11,281 nucleotides of DNA from Opitutaceae bacterium (GTDB lineage Bacteria; Verrucomicrobiota; Verrucomicrobiia; Opitutales; Opitutaceae): NCBI GenBank assembly GCA_023269455.1, contig JAHFTG010000050.1, positions 1 through 11,281 of the forward strand, given 5' to 3'. Below the pieces are notes generated by a model. The model worked only from the letters and a program-made list of their open reading frames with translations. It ran no database searches and had not been told where the DNA came from. Positions 1-7,368 of this stretch are shown piece after piece (within the stretch, counting starts at the first letter, position 1; each line of letters begins with the position of its first letter). The position numbers and the translations under genes are program-made.

Positions 1-1185
1 GCCCTGCATGTTGGTGCGGCTATCGAAGAGGTCGGAATCAACCAAGTTGGAATCAAGAGCGAAGGCATCGACGGATTGCCAGAAAGCCTTGGCTTCCCAG
101 TCGCCTTTGACCTTAGAAGCACCGACGCCGAACCCGAGTTGGTAGGCTTGGTTTTCGCTGGTATAAGCAGGCTTGCCGGCGGACTTGGCGCGCTGATCGG
201 CCGACGTGTTGTAAGCAAAGTCACCGAAGACTTTGGCGGGAAGAGCACCGAGCTTGAAGCCGACTTCGACCGGAATATCGATGATCGAGAGACCGTTCGT
301 GCGGTAAGTATTATAACCGGGAGTAGCGATGGCCAAAGGTGCATTGAGGGCCGTCGCACCGGTATCGTTGCCCGCGTAATAATAATATGAAGGAAGTGCT
401 TGGACCGTTACAGTATCTGAAACCTTAACTTTGGCTCCGCCTTGGAAAGCCCAGAGATAGGTGTTTTGACGACTTGCGGTCGTCCCGTTGGGAACAATAG
501 GATTGGTATTACCACTGCCTTCATAGATGAACTGACCGAGGTTGGCGATCCAAGTGATCTTATCATCTTGGTGGCTCCACTGCTCCGCTAAACCATCAGG
601 ATTAAAGTCGTCGTCCCAGAGCATCGAAGTCGTGACTAGAGGCGTGCCAGGAAGGCGACCGGCAGTGACCGTGAAGTCTCCCATGGTGCGACCAATATAA
701 GCTTGGCCAAGCGCCAGACTGTCAGTCTTCGTAAAGGGAGCGTTGTTACTGCCAGCCGTCACATTGGTCGAGCGGTTGTTGCCAAGCGGCTCGATGCGGG
801 CGCCGAAGAACCAGCCGTCCTGCATTTTACCGGTAAGGGCCAGACGCAGACGGTAACGATAACGATTACGCTCCTGCTGGTTACTGGTGCTGGTCGCGGG
901 GGCGACCGCTCCGTCTTGACCTGTGCGGTATTCGTAGCGGGCGCGGACGTCGCCGGAGAGCTTCAGCTCGGTGAAGGCGGACGAGAGATTGAGTTTTCCG
1001 GCGGAGCTGGTGCCGAAATCCTTGATGAGGTCGGCGCGAATGTCTTCGGCTTCCTGATCGTTAAGGACGCCTTTTTTAACGAGGGCGTCGATGAGAGGGC
1101 CGCTGTCCTGGGCGTGGGCCAGGGAGGCCGCGCCGAGGGCAAGGCTGCCGAGCAGCGCGAGCCATTTGAGTGAGTTCTTAGCCAT
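1..1185 (-). CDS. Putative outer-membrane porin (Porin_5-like), 3' end cut off by the window
   Basis: The minus frame stays open from an ATG at 1185 to base 1, giving 395 residues without a stop, so the C-terminus lies outside the window. Residues 1-25 form a signal peptide: K3 and K7, a hydrophobic Leu/Ala core, and an AHA-Q cleavage site after A25. Residues 31-56 form a charged helix (LIDALVKKGVLNDQEAEDIR) of the kind seen at the mature N-terminus of verrucomicrobial porins. After that, short alternating strands rich in Tyr, Trp, Gly, Arg and Asn suggest a beta barrel, for example KLSGDVRARYEYR near 75-87. The LWDDDFNPDGL segment at 189-199 fits the putative-porin family. It would let small solutes cross the outer membrane; the substrate is unknown. 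No clear Shine-Dalgarno precedes the ATG. Base composition is lower in GC than the neighbours (26 of 60 bases are G/C at 361-420). Porin is a confident general call; the exact family is less certain. Confidence 0.82.
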   Translation of the reverse strand, partial: MAKNSLKWLALLGSLALGAASLAHAQDSGPLIDALVKKGVLNDQEAEDIRADLIKDFGTSSAGKLNLSSAFTELKLSGDVRARYEYRTGQDGAVAPATSTSNQQERNRYRYRLRLALTGKMQDGWFFGARIEPLGNNRSTNVTAGSNNAPFTKTDSLALGQAYIGRTMGDFTVTAGRLPGTPLVTTSMLWDDDFNPDGLAEQWSHQDDKITWIANLGQFIYEGSGNTNPIVPNGTTASRQNTYLWAFQGGAKVKVSDTVTVQALPSYYYYAGNDTGATALNAPLAIATPGYNTYRTNGLSIIDIPVEVGFKLGALPAKVFGDFAYNTSADQRAKSAGKPAYTSENQAYQLGFGVGASKVKGDWEAKAFWQSVDAFALDSNLVDSDLFDSRTNMQG

Positions 1186-1211
1186 GACGTTCTTGGGTGT
1201 TTTGTTTGGTG

Positions 1212-1221
1212 TGTTTAAACA
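1212..1221. promoter_or_regulatory. Perfect AT-rich palindrome TGTTTAAACA close to the porin start
   Basis: The ten bases read the same on both strands and end 27 bases upstream of the porin ATG at 1185. It could be an operator or overlap the promoter -10 region or transcription start. Only the symmetry and the position support this. Confidence 0.25.
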
Positions 1222-1268
1222 ACGGACCACACTTGCGGTGTTTGCCGTTGCCCCAAGATGCCCGCCGA

Positions 1269-1297
1269 TTGTTACGAATCCGTGGCGGCTTTGTTAC
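1269..1297. promoter_or_regulatory. Candidate regulator-binding site: two TTGTTAC copies 22 bases apart
   Basis: TTGTTAC occurs at 1269-1275 and again at 1291-1297 on the plus strand, reading GTAACAA toward the porin. The period of 22 bases is about two turns of B-DNA, which would place both copies on the same face, as is usual for tandem sites of dimeric response regulators. The site lies about 85-112 bases upstream of the porin start codon. Function is inferred from spacing and position only; a 7-base repeat can arise by chance. Confidence 0.3.
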
Positions 1298-1338
1298 ATG
1301 ACGGTGATTAAACCCCCGTTTTTTGAACAATTTTCACC

Positions 1339-1350
1339 CAGACGCGTCTG
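1339..1350. repeat. Perfect 12-base palindrome CAGACGCGTCTG
   Basis: All six base pairs match and the symmetry does not extend outward (C at both flanks). It lies about 80 bases past the SNF2 stop codon and 154 bases before the porin start. Without a loop or T-run it is a poor terminator, so an operator or chance symmetry are the alternatives. Confidence 0.25.
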
Positions 1351-1432
1351 CGGCGTTCCACCGTGCGCCCCCCAACGTCCGCACCCGCCTCTCGTGCCTT
1401 TTTTTCTTCCAACCTAGCAACCGCCAACCGGT

Positions 1433-4096
1433 TTACTGCACCGGCTCTTCTTCGACCTGCGTGGTCGTGAGCTGCACCAGCTCCTGCAACGACGAGAAGT
1501 GCCGGCTGAGATCGAAGTCTCCGCCCAGCCCGCCGATGACGCGGTTAAAGAGGTCTTTCTTCGACGCCTGCAGCGCCTGGATGCGCTCCTCGATCGTGCC
1601 CGCCGTGACCATGCGATACACAAAAACCGTGCTTTTCTGGCCGATGCGGTGGACGCGGTCCACCGCCTGCGCCTCGACCGCCGGGTTCCACCACGGATCT
1701 AGCAGGAAAACATAATCCGCCGCGTGCAACGTGATGCCGGTGCCGGCCGCCTTGAGCGACACGAGCATGACGGCCGCGCCCTCGGCGTGTTGAAAACCAT
1801 GCACGGGCTTGAGCCGGTCGAGGGTCATGCCGGTGAGTTCGTAACGCGGCAGGTCGGGGAAATTCTGCGCCAGTGCCTCGCGCACGCGGTCGAGGAGCAT
1901 CACGAACTGCGAGAAGATCACGACCTTGTGCCCGCTGCTGATGATCTCCGCCAGTTTCTCGACGAGCAGGGTGATCTTGCCCGAATCACTGATCGGCGAG
2001 TTGAGCCACGGAAGCATGTCGGGATCGCAGCACACCTGGCGTAGGCGCGTGAGCAACGCGAGGAAGCCGAAGGATTTCTCGCGCATCGCAGTTCCCACGT
2101 CGTCGCCGAGGCGGTTGAGCCCTTCGGAGCAGATGCGGGCGTATTCGGCGCGCTGGACATCGGTGAGCGGGCAGATGAGGTCCATCTCGACCTTGGGCGG
2201 AAGCTCGGTGGCGACTTCGTTTTTCGTGCGGCGCAGGATGAACGGCGCGAGTTGCGTGCGGAGACGTTCCAACGTGCCCGCACGATCCGTGTTGAGCGAC
2301 GCCTCGAAGGTTGCGCGCGAACCCAGCAGGCCCGGCAGCAGGTAGCGGAAAATCGACCAGAGATCGAGCTGGCGGTTCTCCAGCGGCGTGCCGGTCAGCA
2401 CAATGCGGTGCTTCGCGCGCAGGGCGAAACAGGTCTGCGTCACCTTGGCGTCGGGGTTCTTGATGAACTGGCCTTCGTCGAGCACGGCGTAACCGAACTC
2501 GTGCTTGTCGAGCATCGCGCGGTGCTTGCGGAGCTGGGTGTAGCTCGCGAGCCAGATGACCGGATCTTTCCGCGAGAGGAAGTCGTTGCCGGTCTTGAGC
2601 ACATCGACCGCGAGGTGCGGATAAAACCGCGCGATCTCCTCACGCCAGACGGGAACCACGCTGGCAGGACAGACGATGATGTTGGCGCGGTCGATTTCGG
2701 GTCGCGACGCGAGCAGCGTCAACACTTGCAGCGTCTTGCCGAGGCCCATCTCGTCCGCGAGCAGGCCGTGGCAACCCACGTCGCAGAGATGGTGCATCCA
2801 CTCGACGCCGCGGCGTTGGTAGGGACGCAGCAGCTCGGGCAGCTCCGCGGTGACGGCGGTGGCGGTCAACACGCTTTGGCGCCATGCCTCCAACTCGGGC
2901 GCGAGCGTGACCTTGAAACGCGTGTCGCTGTAGAGCGAAAAAATCAGATACGGAGAAAGTTCACCGTTGGCGTGGGTATCGGCGATGTTGCGCTCCCATG
3001 CCTTGATCGTGTCGAGCCGGTCGGTGGGCAGCGAGACGATGCCGATACTCGGGATGATGACCGGCGTGGTGCCCTTCTTTGTGAGGATGGCGACTTCGTC
3101 GTCGGTGAGGAGACGTTCGCCGGCCTTGAAAATCCAACGCAGGTCGAGCCCCTGTCCCTGGCCGGATGCACCGCGCCGCACCTGGGCCACGGCCTCGACG
3201 GTGATCTCTTTGGTGCCTTGCAGAAGCGTCGCGGCCTGCGCGTCGAGTTCGACCGCGAATAGTTTTTTCCAGGCAGGCAGGGTCGTGCGGAGGAAGTTCG
3301 GAATCTCCACCACCGATGCGAGCACGTAGAGTCCCGTTTCCTGAAAATAAGTGAAGTGCGCCTTGCGCGCGTAGGCCGCGAGGCCGATGAGCTTGGCGCG
3401 CTCGCTGGAACTCACGGTGGCGTGGCCGTTGCCTGCCGCCTGCGCCGCCTGTCCGAGCGCGGGGATGCGTTTCTTGTCGGGGTTCACCCAATGCGCCTGA
3501 AACGTGAGTCCGTCCGCCGTGGTTTTAAAAACAAGGATGAGCGTGCGCGAGGCCGCGCGGGCGGCGGCTCCGGCCGGCGTGCGCCGCGAAGGCGCGGGCG
3601 ATGGTGTGAGCGAAATGGGTCGGCCGGCTGAATGGCCGTTCGAATGGCCGTTGGAGCCGCTCGCGCCATGCGATCCGTTGGAGTTGTGGGCGGAACCGGT
3701 GGCGTGGCCGTTGGAGCCGTTGGAAGCGTTGGGTGAAACGACCGGCGCATCGTCGGGCAGCGGCGAGATTTCGTCGGCGACCAGTTCTTCGATCTCGTGC
3801 AGACCGGCGACCGCCAGCGCATACGCCATGTCGAGATCGGTGGACGAGGAGCGCACGGAAACGCCTTCGTCCTTCCACTCGATCACGGCGTATTCCTCTT
3901 TTTTATCGATGCGGCGGTGGACGATCGCATCGGAGGCGGTCAGCTCCAGTTCGCGCACTTCGCCGTCGCGGTAGATGCGATGGCCTTCCTGAAGTTGGGC
4001 CTCATTGAAATGGCGTTCCCAATCGTGTTCGAGTTTACCGAACCAGAATTCGAGAGACTGCGGAGTATAGACTCGTTTCGGACCGTGCGTTTGCAT
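1433..4096 (-). CDS. SNF2/Rad54-family DEAD/DEAH-box ATPase with degenerate SWIM-like N-terminus
   Basis: This is a cytoplasmic DNA-stimulated ATPase of the SNF2 group, with a predicted role in remodelling protein-DNA or RNA polymerase complexes; the client is unknown. With the ATG at 4096 it has 887 residues. The frame opens further to a TTG at 4141 (15 more residues), and neither start has a good ribosome site. All helicase motifs are visible: I DEMGLGKT (448-455), II DEGQ (540-543, usually DEAQ or DEAH), III LTGTP (567-571), RRTK (622-625), IV VVIFSQF (725-731), V SLKAAGTGITL (780-790) and VI QAVDRVHRIGQ (810-820). Residues 13-109 resemble the region around a SWIM zinc finger (DGEVRELEL, then YAVIEW) but have no CxC or CxH ligands; VRSSSTD stands where cysteines would be expected. 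Residues 122-158 are a low-complexity Asn/Gly/Ser/His linker. Residues 185-420 have no domain I can name. It is divergent from the ABC importer genes. The family call is very secure. Confidence 0.95.
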   Translation of the reverse strand: MQTHGPKRVYTPQSLEFWFGKLEHDWERHFNEAQLQEGHRIYRDGEVRELELTASDAIVHRRIDKKEEYAVIEWKDEGVSVRSSSTDLDMAYALAVAGLHEIEELVADEISPLPDDAPVVSPNASNGSNGHATGSAHNSNGSHGASGSNGHSNGHSAGRPISLTPSPAPSRRTPAGAAARAASRTLILVFKTTADGLTFQAHWVNPDKKRIPALGQAAQAAGNGHATVSSSERAKLIGLAAYARKAHFTYFQETGLYVLASVVEIPNFLRTTLPAWKKLFAVELDAQAATLLQGTKEITVEAVAQVRRGASGQGQGLDLRWIFKAGERLLTDDEVAILTKKGTTPVIIPSIGIVSLPTDRLDTIKAWERNIADTHANGELSPYLIFSLYSDTRFKVTLAPELEAWRQSVLTATAVTAELPELLRPYQRRGVEWMHHLCDVGCHGLLADEMGLGKTLQVLTLLASRPEIDRANIIVCPASVVPVWREEIARFYPHLAVDVLKTGNDFLSRKDPVIWLASYTQLRKHRAMLDKHEFGYAVLDEGQFIKNPDAKVTQTCFALRAKHRIVLTGTPLENRQLDLWSIFRYLLPGLLGSRATFEASLNTDRAGTLERLRTQLAPFILRRTKNEVATELPPKVEMDLICPLTDVQRAEYARICSEGLNRLGDDVGTAMREKSFGFLALLTRLRQVCCDPDMLPWLNSPISDSGKITLLVEKLAEIISSGHKVVIFSQFVMLLDRVREALAQNFPDLPRYELTGMTLDRLKPVHGFQHAEGAAVMLVSLKAAGTGITLHAADYVFLLDPWWNPAVEAQAVDRVHRIGQKSTVFVYRMVTAGTIEERIQALQASKKDLFNRVIGGLGGDFDLSRHFSSLQELVQLTTTQVEEEPVQ
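3633..3719. repeat. Degenerate tandem repeat encoding the Asn/Gly/Ser/His linker of the SNF2 protein
   Basis: TGGCCGTT recurs at 3633-3640, 3645-3652 and 3705-3712. The 15-mer TGGCCGTTGGAGCCG is present in two exact copies, 3645-3659 and 3705-3719, spaced by 60 bases. In the minus reading frame these encode alternating Asn-Gly-His/Ser units. Such repeats tend to change length by slippage, so the linker may vary between strains. This last point is inference. Confidence 0.5.
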
Positions 4097-4230
4097 CCAA
4101 CGTAAAAGGCCGGACCGTAGGCCGCGCGCAGGGGCGAGCAACCTTTAATTGCAACCGAGTCTTTCAAAATCGTAACCCGGCGCGGCGCTTTCGGACTTGT
4201 CGCCGTTTGACGGCACGGTTCACCTGCCCC
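4097..4230. promoter_or_regulatory. Divergent intergenic region between the SNF2 gene and the ABC importer operon
   Basis: The genes on either side point away from each other, so promoters for both must lie here or just inside the alternative TTG starts. The core around 4141-4175 is the most A/T-rich part. TTGCAA at 4149-4154 could act as a -35 box for the plus-strand operon, but its -10 partner 17 bases later (GTAACC) is poor. I see no strong Shine-Dalgarno before either ATG. Confidence 0.4.
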
Positions 4231-5985
4231 ATGGCCCTCAACCAACCCCGCTCGGCACCGCGCCGCACGAGCCTGCTGATCGACGCAATCGTCATCGTGG
4301 GTCTCGTCTCGCTGGTGTTTGGCGTCGCCCATGTGGCCGGCGAATGGCGGGAGCCGCTGCGACCCAACGTCGAAATCGACCTGTCGCCGTGGGCGCTGCC
4401 CAAGTATGCGCTGTTCTCGTTCGCACGCGGTTGGATCGCCTATTTTTTCTCGCTGGTTTTTGCCCTCGTCGTGGCGTCGTGGGCTTTTTACGACGCGCGC
4501 GCGCAACGCTTCATCCTACCCGCGCTCGACGTGCTGCAAAGCATCCCCGTGCTCAGTTTTCTGCCCGGCCTCGTGCTCGCCCTGGTCGGCCTTTTTCCGC
4601 ACAGCAACACCGGCCTGGAGCTGGCCTGCGTGCTCATGATTTTCACGGGGCAGGTCTGGAACATGACCTTCAGCTATTACGATTCGCTCAAGGGCACGCC
4701 GCCGGATTTTCGCGCGCTGGGCAAACTCTACGATTTCAGTTGGTGGCGCCGCTTCTGGAAAGTAGAACTGCCCGTCGGCGCGCAGGGTCTCATCTACAAC
4801 AGCATGGTCTCGATGGCGGGCGGCTGGTTTTTCCTCAGCGTCACCGAGGCGTTTCAACTGGGCGACCAGGACTTTCGCGTGCCCGGCATCGGCTCCTACA
4901 TGAGCGTCGCGCACGAGCACAACGACGTCCGCGCGCAACTCTTCGGCGTGCTCGCGATGGGCATCGTAATCGTCGCGGTTGACCGGCTCGTCTGGTGGCC
5001 GCTCGTGCTGTGGTCGAAGAAGTTCAACCTCGATGACTTCGCCGGTGCCGCTGCGAAAAAATCCAGCGTGAGCCTGTGGCTCGCCCGCTCCGCCGCGATC
5101 CAACGCATCGGCCACAGCTTCGCACGCTTCCAGTCCTGGATGGTCAGCCCCAAACACGCCCCGCACGCCGTCGCGACCGCCACGCTCTCCACTGAAACAG
5201 TCCCGCACGCCGCGACAGGCCGACGCGGCCACATCGGCAAATGGATCTACCGCATCCTGCTCGCGTTGATCGCCGTCGTGATCGCGCTCGGCCTCGTGCA
5301 ACTCGTGCGTCTGCTCTCGCACGTGACGCCGGCCGACTGGCGCACGATTTTGGCCGACGCCTCCATCTCCTTCGGACGCGTCATGCTCGCCGTCGCGCTC
5401 GGCACGTTGTGGACCGTGCCCGTCGGCGTTTGGATCGGCATGAATCCAAAGCTCTCCAGCCGACTCCAGCCGTTCATCCAGTTCGCCGCGTCGTTCCCCG
5501 CGCCGATGATTTACCCGTGGATTCTCGCGCTGTTCCTACACTTCAGCACGACCCCGCTGCAATGGGGCGCGATCCCGCTCATCATGCTCGGCACGCAGTG
5601 GTATATCCTCTTCAACGTCGCGTCCGCCGCCTCTGCCATCCCCAATGACATCCGCAGTTGCGCCGCGATTCTGCGACTCGACGGCTGGCGGCGGTGGTCG
5701 CGCTATCTCCTGCCTGCCATCGCTCCGGGCCTCGTCACCGGTTGGATCACCGCCGCCGGTGGCGCCTGGAACACCACGATCGTCGCCGAATACGTGCAGG
5801 ACAGCGGCAAACTTTACCAGGCGACGGGCCTCGGCTCGCTCATCAGCCAGGCCACCGCCGCCAAGAATTTCCCCGTGCTCACCGCTGCGTCCATCGTCAT
5901 GGCCGTCATCGTGGTTGGCATCAACCGCACCGTCTGGAAAAAACTCCAGGCCATCGCCAACGATCGTTGCCGCTTCGGCACCTGA
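4231..5985 (+). CDS. ABC importer permease with two fused membrane domains (nitrate/taurine-like class, COG4986 type)
   Basis: This inner-membrane subunit forms the substrate channel of an ABC importer. With the ATG at 4231 it has 584 residues; an in-frame TTG at 4207 is a possible longer start without better support. Two BPD_transp_1-like halves sit in one chain. Half 1 covers about residues 15-265, with the ATPase-contacting loop near 158-188 (FRALGKLYDFSWWRRFWKVE then LPVGAQG). Half 2 covers about 337-570, with its loop near 473-500 (IRSCAAILRLDGWRRWSRYL then LPAIAPG). An Ala/His/Ser-rich linker at about 272-335 joins them. Hydrophobic stretches at 15-35, 66-86, 104-122, 341-361, 383-402 and 549-565 suggest roughly ten or more membrane spans in all. 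Both transmembrane partners are therefore supplied by one gene. The ATPase starts three bases later. The substrate is undefined; anions such as nitrate, sulfonate or bicarbonate are the usual guesses for this class, and nothing here decides between them. Confidence 0.88.
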   Translation: MALNQPRSAPRRTSLLIDAIVIVGLVSLVFGVAHVAGEWREPLRPNVEIDLSPWALPKYALFSFARGWIAYFFSLVFALVVASWAFYDARAQRFILPALDVLQSIPVLSFLPGLVLALVGLFPHSNTGLELACVLMIFTGQVWNMTFSYYDSLKGTPPDFRALGKLYDFSWWRRFWKVELPVGAQGLIYNSMVSMAGGWFFLSVTEAFQLGDQDFRVPGIGSYMSVAHEHNDVRAQLFGVLAMGIVIVAVDRLVWWPLVLWSKKFNLDDFAGAAAKKSSVSLWLARSAAIQRIGHSFARFQSWMVSPKHAPHAVATATLSTETVPHAATGRRGHIGKWIYRILLALIAVVIALGLVQLVRLLSHVTPADWRTILADASISFGRVMLAVALGTLWTVPVGVWIGMNPKLSSRLQPFIQFAASFPAPMIYPWILALFLHFSTTPLQWGAIPLIMLGTQWYILFNVASAASAIPNDIRSCAAILRLDGWRRWSRYLLPAIAPGLVTGWITAAGGAWNTTIVAEYVQDSGKLYQATGLGSLISQATAAKNFPVLTAASIVMAVIVVGINRTVWKKLQAIANDRCRFGT

Positions 5986-5988
5986 GCC

Positions 5989-7347
5989 ATGAACCCGACC
6001 ACTCCGATCATCGACATCAGCCACGTCTGCCACGAATACGCTTCGAACGCGCAGGAACACGACCTCGTGCTCTCCGACGTGAGCCTGACCATCGCGGAAA
6101 ACGACGTCGTCGCCCTCCTCGGCCCCTCCGGCTGCGGCAAGTCCACCCTCATCCGCGTGCTCTCCGGCCTCATCCAACCCACGCGCGGCTCGGTCAGTTA
6201 TCGCGGCAAACTCCTCGACGGCGTCTCGCCCGGCGTGGCGATGGTGTTTCAAAATTTCGCGCTGTTCCCGTGGCTCACCGTGCGTGGCAACATCCTTCTT
6301 CCCGTCGAGCATCTCCCGCCCGCCGAGCAGCAGGCGCGCCTCGAAACCGTCTTGGCCACCGTCGGCCTCGGTGCCTACGAATACTCCTATCCGCGCGAAC
6401 TCTCCGGCGGCATGAAACAACGCGTCGGCATCGCCCGCGCGCTCATCGCCCAGCCCGAAGTCCTCTGCATGGACGAGCCGTTCAGCGCGCTCGACGTGCT
6501 CACCGCCGAAACCCTGCGCAACGAGATCAGCCGCCTCCTTGCCTCGACCGACCATCCCCTGCGCACGATGGTTTTCGTCACGCACAACATCTCCGAAGCA
6601 GTCTTCCTCGCCACGCGCATCGTCGTGCTCGCCGCCCAGCCCGGCCGCATCGCGCAGATCGTGCCCAACACCCTCCCCTACCCGCGCGACCCCGATTCCC
6701 CCGCCTACCGCGCCGCCGTCGAAACCCTCCACGGCATCCTCACCCACACCAATCTTCCCGACCACGCCTGCGTCCCCGCCGACGCCGGCAAAGTCGTCAC
6801 CAAAGTGGACGACACCCGCCGCCGCATCGGCCCCGTGTGCCTGCCTTACGTCACCCCCGGCGAAGTCCTCGGCCTGCTCGCGCTCCTCGGCGACGAACCC
6901 TGCGACGTGTTTGATCTGGCCGAACGTTTCGGCCGCGAATTCGGCGCCGTCGTCCGCGTCATCAAGGCCGCCGAACTCCTCGGCTTCCTCTCCACGCCCG
7001 GCCAGGACGCCCAGATTACCGACCTCGGCAAACAAGTCGCCGCCGCCTCCACCACCGAGCAAAAACACCTCGTCCGCGAACAGCTCTTAAAACTTAAAAT
7101 CTTCGAGCTGCTCGTGCGCCTCATCCGCGTGCAGGAAAACCACACCATCACGGAAGAAGAGCTCCTCCGCGAACTCCAGGCCGCCCTCCCGCACGAAAAG
7201 CCCAAGCAACTCTTCCGCACGTTGCTCGCCTGGGGCCGGCATGCCGAAATCGTCAGCTACGACCAGCGCAAGCACCAGCTCCGCCTCTACGAACGCAAGC
7301 ACGCCGCGCGCGCCGTCGGCCACCCGCTCATCCCGCCGACCGCCTGA
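5989..7347 (+). CDS. ABC importer ATP-binding protein with C-terminal AAA-associated domain
   Basis: This is the ATPase partner of the fused permease, starting three bases after that stop codon and surely co-transcribed. It has 452 residues against about 260 for a plain NrtD/TauB/SsuB-type subunit. The nucleotide-binding domain spans residues 7-225: Walker A GPSGCGKST (45-53), Q-loop Q88 in VFQNFALFPW, signature LSGGMKQR (138-145), Walker B VLCMDEP (158-164), D-loop SALD (166-169) and switch H199. All catalytic residues are present. Residues 285-425 match the AAA-associated C-terminal type (PF09821/COG4754): YVTPGEVLGLLALL at 287-300, then a winged-helix-like run DVFDLAERFG, VIKAAELLGFL and ITDLGKQVA. 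In this family the extension is thought to regulate transport or sense a ligand; its exact role is not established. No strong Shine-Dalgarno is seen, so translational coupling to the permease is likely. The ATPase call is certain, the C-terminal domain very likely. Confidence 0.93.
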   Translation: MNPTTPIIDISHVCHEYASNAQEHDLVLSDVSLTIAENDVVALLGPSGCGKSTLIRVLSGLIQPTRGSVSYRGKLLDGVSPGVAMVFQNFALFPWLTVRGNILLPVEHLPPAEQQARLETVLATVGLGAYEYSYPRELSGGMKQRVGIARALIAQPEVLCMDEPFSALDVLTAETLRNEISRLLASTDHPLRTMVFVTHNISEAVFLATRIVVLAAQPGRIAQIVPNTLPYPRDPDSPAYRAAVETLHGILTHTNLPDHACVPADAGKVVTKVDDTRRRIGPVCLPYVTPGEVLGLLALLGDEPCDVFDLAERFGREFGAVVRVIKAAELLGFLSTPGQDAQITDLGKQVAAASTTEQKHLVREQLLKLKIFELLVRLIRVQENHTITEEELLRELQAALPHEKPKQLFRTLLAWGRHAEIVSYDQRKHQLRLYERKHAARAVGHPLIPPTA

Positions 7348-7368
7348 GCGGCTCCCGTCCCTCCTCGT
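7348..7368. other. Convergent junction of the ABC operon and the fabF-waaA run
   Basis: Only 21 bases separate the two stop codons. I see no hairpin with a T-run on either strand, so termination may depend on Rho or lie inside the opposing gene. Confidence 0.5.

Larger units (their letters stand above)
1186..1432. other. Non-coding gap between the SNF2 gene and the porin, likely porin 5' region
   Basis: Both flanking genes are on the minus strand, so this 247-base stretch is the downstream region of the SNF2 gene and the upstream region of the porin. It is richer in A/T than its surroundings and shows no convincing gene on either strand. It contains a 7-base direct repeat with 22-base period and two perfect palindromes, listed separately. 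I could not assign -35/-10 boxes with confidence, and no hairpin followed by a T-run in the minus-strand direction is clear enough to call a terminator for the SNF2 gene. Confidence 0.6.

Noticed and set aside
703..1173. 156-codon plus-strand frame opposite the porin start
   Set aside because: The minus strand carries a signal peptide and porin features through this stretch; the plus-strand product resembles nothing I know.
1376..1407. Possible terminator: GCAC/GTGC hairpin followed by a run of T on the plus strand
   Set aside because: The stem is only about four or five pairs with a longish loop, and no plus-strand gene ends here. In the direction of the flanking genes the T-run becomes an A-run before the hairpin.
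2252..3262. 336-codon plus-strand frame inside the SNF2 gene
   Set aside because: It lies opposite the helicase core with all motifs intact on the minus strand and has no recognisable domain.
5658..6914. 418-codon plus-strand frame over the permease-ATPase junction
   Set aside because: The product is dominated by Arg, Pro, His and Ala and is out of frame with the clear ABC proteins on the same strand, so it is a shadow of third-position GC bias.
5536..7068. 510-codon open frame on the minus strand opposite the ABC genes
   Set aside because: It is antisense to two genes with complete family motifs. Its Gly/Asp/Glu/Ala-rich product has no domain I recognise, as expected for the mirror of GC-rich coding sequence.
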